Source of the DNA: Neckera pumila
Taxonomy: Eukaryota > Streptophyta > Bryopsida > Hypnales > Neckeraceae
Length of the DNA stretch: 64,000 nucleotides
Direction: 5' to 3'
Assembly (NCBI GenBank): GCA_963969595.1
Contig: OZ018415.1
Span: 12,152,001 to 12,216,000, forward strand
How positions within the stretch are numbered: position 1 is the first letter of the stretch; each line of letters starts with the position of its first letter. Below the pieces are notes generated by a model. The model was not told the origin of the DNA. It ran no database searches and worked only from the letters and a program-made list of their open reading frames with translations. Shown one piece after another: positions 56,601-64,000 of the stretch. Both the position numbers and the translations under genes were made by a program.

Positions 56601-59579
56601 GATCCATTCTTGTGTACTTATGAAGTCAAAGCACTTGACCTTCGAACACCACGCTGGTCACCATGGAAATCATCCTTTTGGGTACCGTGTGATTCATTTG
56701 CTTAAACAAAACCAAGAGCACTTATTGGAGGTCAAATTATGGTGCAAGATCTCCTTTTTCATACAAAATTCTAAGGATGAAAACCTACACTTCTATCATA
56801 GAGAGATTTTCTATCATCCATGAGATATTGTAAGGTGTTGTATCATTATAGGATTAAATGCATAGAAAATTTCACAAAATTTTTACAACTTCATGAGATT
56901 AATCTAAATACATCCTTATTTAGAATATTCTAAAGCTTTATCGTTTCATACTCCGTATCTTCTTCAAGGTGAAATTCTTCTTTCAATATAGAATATTCTA
57001 AAGCTATACCTAAAGTGGTCCAACTAAACACTTGAATATGGTTTGCAGACTTAATCCTTTTAATTCCTAAATCTTTTTTGAAATATTGTACATTTTCGCT
57101 TGTATTTCTATAGAAATATATTACTTAGTTTAATTCATCAAATAGGCCATAAACAAAGGTCGTCTTCTAAATACTCAAGTATTATCATTTTGGATGAATG
57201 AGAAGTCGTCTGGGACAAACATTGCATGAAAGCACTCTATTCATCATCCAGAGTTTGGACTTTGAAGTGCTTCGAGGTTAATAGGTTTTAACTTTGTTAG
57301 GTCTTTTGGCAATTAAAAAAGGATTTCATATTCTTTTAGCACAAACTAGCGGTTGGCACTTGCTATGCTATGCATTCATCATTAGAATTTTATTAGAATT
57401 TTTATGTATTAGATAAAATGCAGAATAAAAATTTCAATAAATCTTCAAATAAAAATTACTAAAATCTTTGTATAATTTTGTTTATAAGTAAGCATATATT
57501 GAAATGTACAATAGAAATTTATTGAATGATGAATGAAATATATGCAATGGTGAATACTGTAAAAGATACACATTTATTGTAATGCATTCAAAAGTTGACT
57601 CAATTGTTACAAACAGTGGGAACTCCAAAACTTGGTGAATTGAAAAGAAAAACTTGTAAATTTCAAAAACTTCATGAACAACTTAATTGTTGTGAAATCC
57701 AAAATTGCTTCAATTGAATAAATTTCTCAAATCATTTGCTAGTAGCAATAGAATTTTGAAATCATAAAAGCTGTAAAAGTGATATTACAAAGGTGATTGC
57801 AACTACTACTCTATTTCTGTAATATAACATTGTGTGAAAATATTATTTTTATGTATGCATGATTGAAAATATTTTTACAAAATATTAAAATTAATTATTT
57901 CAAAGACTTATTGAAATCATTATCATGCATTTTATTCAAATATATCAAAATTTTACTAATATGTGATACAATGAATGCGTAGCATAGCAAGTATGAGCCC
58001 ATATTATTAATGGTAGCATTTGTGATATTACAGAGGGAGTTATGATTTTAGTAGTATGATTTTTGAACATCACACAAATGATCTATTCATTTTTGAAGTA
58101 TTGATTAAAATCAACTTAGACTCTCATATTTTGTGAGTATAAACTTTGATTTAGTGGGCCTAGCCGGCCTACTTGACATGGATCAAAGGACCTAGTGCAT
58201 GTTTAGAAGGGTGTAGAGCACATTTTATCAAATGTGCAATTAATTTTAGAAATTAAGAAGTTTAAATTTAATATTTATGAAAAATATTAATGTTTTTGAA
58301 AAATATTAATGTTTTTAGTAGGAGATCCAACCACATGGATATGATCTATAGATAATATTCCACATTTTAAATTGAAAAACACTGATTAAATTATTATTTT
58401 AAGCTGCATTTTATAATATAGTCATTTGCTTTATTACAATCTTCAAGGACACTTATGGATTACCATTGTGACAGAGTTAGGAATTAAGAGAGCTACATTA
58501 ACATCCAAAAAGATTAAAACAGCCAACTTCTATGGTCTACAATGAAAAGCTATATGTTGTTGTTTTGACCACCATAGTATACTCCTATTTTTCCGTAAAT
58601 GATTTATCCAATATACTTGAACAATATTCCTTGATCTGTCATTGTTTGTAAGAAAAAATGTGATTCTCATAAATCAAACAATGTTCATCAACCAAAGGTT
58701 TCACAATAGCTCACCCTACTTTATGGAGGGAAGAAACTCCAACTAGTAGTTGGCTTAATTGAAGAGCCGGTTCATTTAAGGTCCTACAATGAATCCCTAT
58801 TATATATTCATCCCAAAGCACCATTATTTGTTTGGTATCACCTATATTTGGACCTTAAATTGGTACCTTCATTCACAAAGCTACCACAAGCTCTGAAGAG
58901 CAATCAGTGGGGAGTTGAAGCATTTTTTGTTTCAAGGATAGCTGTGTGAGGGGACTTTAGTGGCAAAAATAGTATGATTTCAACCTTGGAAATTAATAGA
59001 ATATTGTGCAAATGTCAAAACATTGTGAAACAACTTGAATTGGTTTTCATGAGGAAGCTATTATTCTTACCTAAAATAATCATTGCTAAGACCAATAACC
59101 TAGAATGGGTAGAGAAACATGGCAATCTTGGATGTTTCTATCAGCAACTCTAAAACTACTTATCTTCATTAGGAGGTCAATTATACTTACCTTAAAAAAT
59201 CATCAAATGAACGGTATTATTTTCTAAGCTATTTAAATTGGAATAAATAATAGAGTTTTCAATCAAGTGAAGTGGTTGGAAGATGACTTTTGGTTCAAGA
59301 AATAATGCCTTGCCTGAGTTGGCAAAGATGAATTTTACCCTTAATTCCTGAAGCACATTCCACAATTTGAACTAGAAAAAGAATATTGGACTAATAAGAG
59401 AATTCTATGGGTGCTCAAGTCACTCAATGTGCTTTCTATTTGTTGGTAGTTATGTATGTCTAGGGTTCAAAATTATGTAGGTCGGCTTCTATGGAACAAT
59501 GACTTTTGATCTGTGTAATGAGGCTTGACTTTGTACTTAAATCTTGCATTGAAATCCCTGATTTGTAGAGAAAAAAAGT
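56601..59579. other. AT-rich intergenic
   Basis: No gene recognised. GGTCACCATGGAAATCATC near 56657-56675 recurs near 59605-59623, so a small dispersed repeat links this region with the GC-rich island. The 74-residue frame at 56599-56823 spans the first of these and is not supported. Confidence 0.45.
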
Positions 59580-60480
59580 TTGATTAATCATGGAACGCTG
59601 GGTTGGTCACCATGGAAATCATCGGCTTTTGGGTCCCACTTCAGACTCGACCTTACTAAACCAAGCTTGTCCAAAACAAGTGTTGGATCTCATCAGTCCA
59701 GCACTGCCTTCTTTCCAAACTCCAGTAAGAGCCAGTTGCCATTGGGGAGTTGGAGGGGTCCAAGCCTGGAACCTCCAGCCTCTAGATCTGTAAAATTAGA
59801 AAACAGGACTGGACCTTCTGGAGCCTCCGTCGGACCTTGCTTTGTGAAGTGTACGTGAGGGGGAGATTTCAGATTTTTTTGCACGCTCTGCCCGTGGTCA
59901 AGCTGGACGGGCCTGCAGTTCCTGCTTCCAGTGGCAACAGGCTCTAAGGTATAAAGAGTGCTGGCGGAGTGGGACGGAGATTGGGAGATGGAGGACAGGA
60001 GGAGGAAGAACACCCGGTTGCTTCCGGCATGATGAAAACAATTCCATGTACTGTGACGGAGAGCCTACCCAATGACTTCACTTAGGAATAGAAAGCTTAA
60101 TTAGACCGTTCAGTTGAAGGCTTCCGTCCCTCCGTGGGGCCCTGTTCGGAACAGTTCTGGGCTAGCATACTGTATCCAAACACAGAGAGATAACAACAAG
60201 CCATCGATCGGTACTTCGGTAAGGTACTTCGGTGCAGGAATCAGGACTTGAGGGTGGTTCGGAGACTGACTTGGGCGCTTGCGCAGGAAGTTCTCGTGGA
60301 AGGGAAAGCGTCGTGTAGTGGGGGAGGAGCTGCTACATGACCACCACGTGACTGGAAAGCGCACGTCCAGCAGCAGGGCCATGAACCTCTTTCCAGTCCT
60401 CTTTCCGATCCTGGCAGGTAATGGACCGAGTTCATTGCCAGAGCTGAGTGGCTGCTTTTTATCCTGAAAACCGAATAATA
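59580..60480. other. GC-rich island, gene remnant or promoter
   Basis: Composition changes abruptly to gene-like GC. Frames of 92 residues (59580-59858, plus), 106 residues (59693-60013, minus) and 105 residues (60241-60558, minus) overlap and match no family I recognise. A TATAAAG occurs at 59950-59956, followed by purine-rich transcript-like sequence. A GT donor-like GGCAGGTAATGG lies near 60413. It may be the first exon of a gene cut off by the transposon at 60562, a noncoding RNA, or a decayed gene. Confidence 0.35.
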
Positions 60481-60561
60481 ATGAATATACTGGTGTGCCC
60501 TGGGCCCTGGGCCGTTGCCAGAAAGGGCAAATATAAAATCAAAAGTAAAAGTAATCATTTC

Positions 60562-62157
60562 TTAACCCCTAAATGCCCGATCGGGCACCCAAATGTGGTG
60601 GTGTTTGCAAAACTTTAAAGTTAAATAAAACCTAACCAATTGCTATTTTTAGTAGTTTATATTTTTAGAAAGTTCTTCTTAAAGTCTAGTTTTAGCATCG
60701 AAAATCTCGATCTTGAAAATAAATGATAGTGATTTTTTGATTTATGATTTTGTACAAGGGTTTCCAATGCAATCTTGACTTCCCGTAGTGTTGAGAGCTC
60801 TTGGAAATGAGCCTCTTGGAAATGAGCCTCAAGTACACTAGATCTTGGAGGAAAATTTGCATTCAAAATTCATTTAAAAAAATTACAAAGTAGGTTTTAA
60901 GAAGCCGTAAATTGATTGGGGTTATACAAGTTAGGCTCTTTAATCTTTAAAGGACCAAGGTGATTTTCCTATCAAAAACCACTCAAAACTGTCATTTCTA
61001 TTGCAAAGAGAAAAGAACTTTAAAAATTGTTTATTTTTGCATATCCAAACGTAAGATCTTATACTTGACTAGTATATGAATATATAGAAGAAATTTCAGA
61101 AACTTTGACCATGTAGATTGTAAGATATATATGCATTTAAAGTGAAGAAAACAAGTTTTTTTGCACCTTGCTTGACTAGATTTTTTGGTTTTGGATCTTT
61201 TTAGTTGAAATTTTTTGCACTACTGATTATAATTTTCTATTTATTTATGTCAAGTAGCTGAGTTGAGAATCTACCAAAAAAATTTAGGAAAAAAATAACT
61301 CAATTTTCACTCATTAAAAAATTGTTAAATAGAGGTGGATTCAAAATTGAACAAAAAACTAAATTATTAATAGCTTTTAGATGGAAATGAATCACAATAA
61401 TTCCAATAGTGAGATTGTTCTAACGGGAAAATCTAACCTAGTCCAACAATTTTTTTTGAAAAATTCTAAAAATTGCATTCAAAAATGAATTCTACAAGTT
61501 ATTTTTTCACTAAGATGCCCAGATTGCCCGAAAAACTAAGATTGTCCATAACTTTCTCATTATTAGTCCAAATTGAATGAAACAAAGCTTCACATGTAGA
61601 CAAAAATATAATCTTTGAGTCAAAATTTTGAAAAAAAATTATTTTGACTTTCTGTGATTTTTTTGTACTGTCTGTTGAACTCCATTTTGGCTTACAGTGC
61701 CATAACTTTTGCTCCTAGGCATCAATTAAAATAAAAATTATATATTCACAAAGCTCTTGCAAAAAGACACAAACTCAAAAAATCCCCAAAAATCCCACTA
61801 AAAATTGAGATAGTAGAAACCTGCCCAAACCCAAATTGTCCCCTGAGGGGACAAATAATCCTTTAGGGGTTAACCTCAGTTTTTTGTCACCAACTTTTTA
61901 GATTTGACTTGTGAAAAGAGGGCTTTACATCATTTTTGCAATTTTTAACACCCTCATGGTCAATCATTATAGTCTTTTGCTCCATAAGTGATATTGTTGT
62001 GTTTTCTATTCCCATGTCATATCTAACATGTCTAGTTTGAATTTGTACGGTTACAATTCAAAAAAAATTGATACAATTGATCAAAATGTTGGCATTTTGT
62101 TCAATTTAGAGCAAATTCCAGATTGCCCAAAATAGGCCTTGGGCATTTAGGGATTAA
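60562..62157. mobile_element. TTAA-type element (E8), carrying nested E6
   Basis: 1596 bp between TTAA at 60562-60565 and TTAA at 62154-62157. TTAACCCCTAAATGCCC pairs with the complement of GGGCATTTAGGGATTAA (16 of 17). A 14-bp palindrome TGCCCGATCGGGCA lies at 60574-60587, about 12 bp inside the left end. Removing E6 with one TTAA leaves an element of about 660 bp. It is a distinct subfamily from E1-E6. Confidence 0.8.
60940..61874 (-). mobile_element. TTAA-type element (E6), nested in E8
   Basis: 935 bp between TTAA at 60940-60943 and TTAA at 61871-61874. The left end TTAATCTTTAAAGGACC has drifted; the right end ATCCTTTAGGGGTTAA is well kept. The palindrome TTGTCCCCTGAGGGGACAA lies at 61837-61855, 19 bp inside the right end, placing it opposite in orientation to E5. 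The interior aligns with inverted E5. The minus frame at 60657-60866 lies in E8, not here. Confidence 0.85.
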
Positions 62158-62930
62158 ATTAAAAACTTTGAAATTCAATATCGTTTTTGCTGTGAGTTGG
62201 AATGCCATGGAACAAAGTCAGTGCACCCTTCCTTGTTAAGGGCTTTTAGACGGTACCAAAAACACAATTGCAAAGTTCTGAAGATCTCAACGTAATGAAC
62301 AAAACAGTACAAAACAAAACAACTTCATTTGAAGTATAAATATAAGTATCTCTCAATGCAAGTCAGGAGCTCCATCATTACTCATCGGCAACAAAAATGT
62401 TTTGGGGAATTTGTCAATTTGTTGCTAGAAATTGATCTGGTTCAAGACCATCGACTAGGAGGCTATAAGAAATTTGAGGTTTGGGGGAGCAACTTTTTGT
62501 CAAATCTATTCAAGCTTGAGCCAAGAAATTTGTCAAATCGTTTTTATTTATAGTAAATTATATAAGGATCAGAAGAATTTAAAATACCAAAAATAGGCTT
62601 CCTCATCCTACAATTGATTAGTCATCAAGGATATGTAATTATCTAAAAAATTCACATTGCTCATTAGGTCCTCCTCTGATTAATCTATCATACCTAGTGT
62701 ATTTATGATACACCTAATCGTATCCAAATAAGCAATAAAATATTGTTCCAATTATTATATTCCCTAATTTTTGTTGGACCTAGCTTGTTGGAGGTTGTAA
62801 GGGTGTTCTAGATTCCCTTCTTACACATGTTTTGGACATCATTTAATATGAATCAATTATAAATTTTCAAAGTTTGTGTTGGAAATAAGCGTATCCAGAA
62901 GCAACCCTAGGTTCTCATGAATCCAGGTAG
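62158..62930. other. AT-rich intergenic
   Basis: A 74-residue plus frame at 62329-62553 (FGEFVNLLLEIDLVQD) has no recognised family. Nothing else is seen. Confidence 0.4.
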
Positions 62931-63800
62931 TACATTTAAACAAGAACCGGGTGTAGTTATTACCTTAGGATGAAATGTGCATCACAAGAACAAACGTTTT
63001 TGCAATAGAGATGTCCAAATTTGTATTGCAATGGGCTTTTCTACTTTAACCTCGATTGAGGTAGAAATGTACTCATTGATACTTTGGATACCTTAGGTAT
63101 TGTACATTAAAGTATCCAATGTACAAAGTGGCGGATCAAAGTGAGACTCACCTTTGAACAAATCACAAATTTGTTTATGCGGATTGTGTTGAAACAATGC
63201 TGCACAATTCAAATTTCTACATTTCTACATTTTCTTGTCTATAATGATCAACCTCTTTTCATGAGAACATTAGGTTGATTCTCAATAATGGATTTCAAGG
63301 ATTTTGAAAATCTTTAGTTTATTCCTATAGTACCTCAAAAATGCATGTTAAAAATTCCAAATTCCAAAATTCTCTCACAAAAGACTTGACAAAAAGAACC
63401 ATGCTCAAATGCTTCTTTAGAAAACTTTAGGCGTATTTAGATACAATCATTTCCATAAGTGTTTTAGCTATAAAAATGTACTCTAACATAGTGGTACATT
63501 TTGCTTTCTCAATTCACCAACAACATACATATAGTAGACATTCAAGACATGAACGCTTTTAGTGATCACAACATTTCAACTTCCAAAAATTCTTAACTAA
63601 TTCTACAAAGTTCCAAAAAATATGAAACCACTTTGGTTAGATGGCAATTCCAATCGTCTTTCAAGAATATACTGAAAAATGTTTCAAGAAGTCTAAATTC
63701 TCCAATTTAATTTTCAACTTTTAAATGGGAGCCTTATGAAGCTCCTACCTTATATTTTAATGATGGCAACTAGAACATGGACACCCTTATGCGTTAGGAT
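62931..63800 (+). repeat. Dispersed repeat R3, copy 2
   Basis: Segments at about 63440-63520 and 63561-63700 match 38281-38345 and 38795-38930. The TA at 63560-63561 is the unoccupied target of the MITE found at 38381-38794. Similarity of the first part is not established. Confidence 0.55.
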
Positions 63801-64000
63801 TTGACACTCTTCAAATGTGGATGGTAAATGCTAAAGGCTCTTCACAATATTCTCTTAAGCCTCAATCTTAACATATCAAAGAATGGCCTTTGGTGGCTGG
63901 TTGGTATGTTTTTTTCTCTTTGTAGTAAAATTCCGTTTCATTTGTGCCAGAAAAAATAGAAAAAAAAGGCCTTTAAAATCGTTGTTCACTTTTAAATTTA
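63801..64000. other. AT-rich end of window
   Basis: Nothing recognised. Confidence 0.4.

Overview
The window looks like nuclear DNA of a land plant, most likely a non-seed plant (moss, liverwort, lycophyte or fern). The reasons are a WRC-domain regulator, an RCI2/PMP3 peptide and a DUF538 protein, all plant-type, together with short GT-AG introns and long AT-rich intergenic DNA full of small non-autonomous transposons. No species is assigned.

Layout: 1-22150 has no confident gene. It is built from two dispersed repeats (here R1 and R2) in mirrored order: R1(+) at 1-1000, R2(+) at 4640-6228, R2(-) at 13900-17560, R1(-) at 18130-22150. TTAA-target and hAT-like elements have landed in these repeats, and the other copies in the window serve as empty sites. 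A spliced WRC-domain gene lies at 22880-25220(+). 26603-39689 is a transposon-rich AT stretch with one intronless DUF538 gene at 32416-32865(-). A two-exon RCI2/PMP3 gene is at 40408-40960(+). 41900-49450 holds three decayed copies of a small unknown gene with a mitochondrial-presequence-like N-terminus. At 50306-55490 there is a divergent pair: a ThrE/DUF1212 (threonine/serine exporter-like) membrane protein (-) and an SdpI-like membrane protein (+). 55491-64000 is mostly AT-rich, with a GC-rich island at 59580-60480, a nested pair of TTAA elements at 60562-62157, and a third dispersed repeat (R3) near the end.

The main discovery is a family of non-autonomous elements of roughly 740-980 bp. 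They are flanked by TTAA, have CCCCTAAA...TTTAGGGG-type ends, and several carry a palindrome just inside one end. At least five are intact at both ends; the rest are diverged or truncated. They look piggyBac-like, a superfamily rarely discussed in plants. No transposase is encoded here. One insertion (18493-19431) has a matching empty TTAA site in another repeat copy at 2229-2232. The genes do not form a single pathway; the only functional grouping suggested by position is the divergent ThrE-like/SdpI-like pair, which share about 2.9 kb between their start codons.
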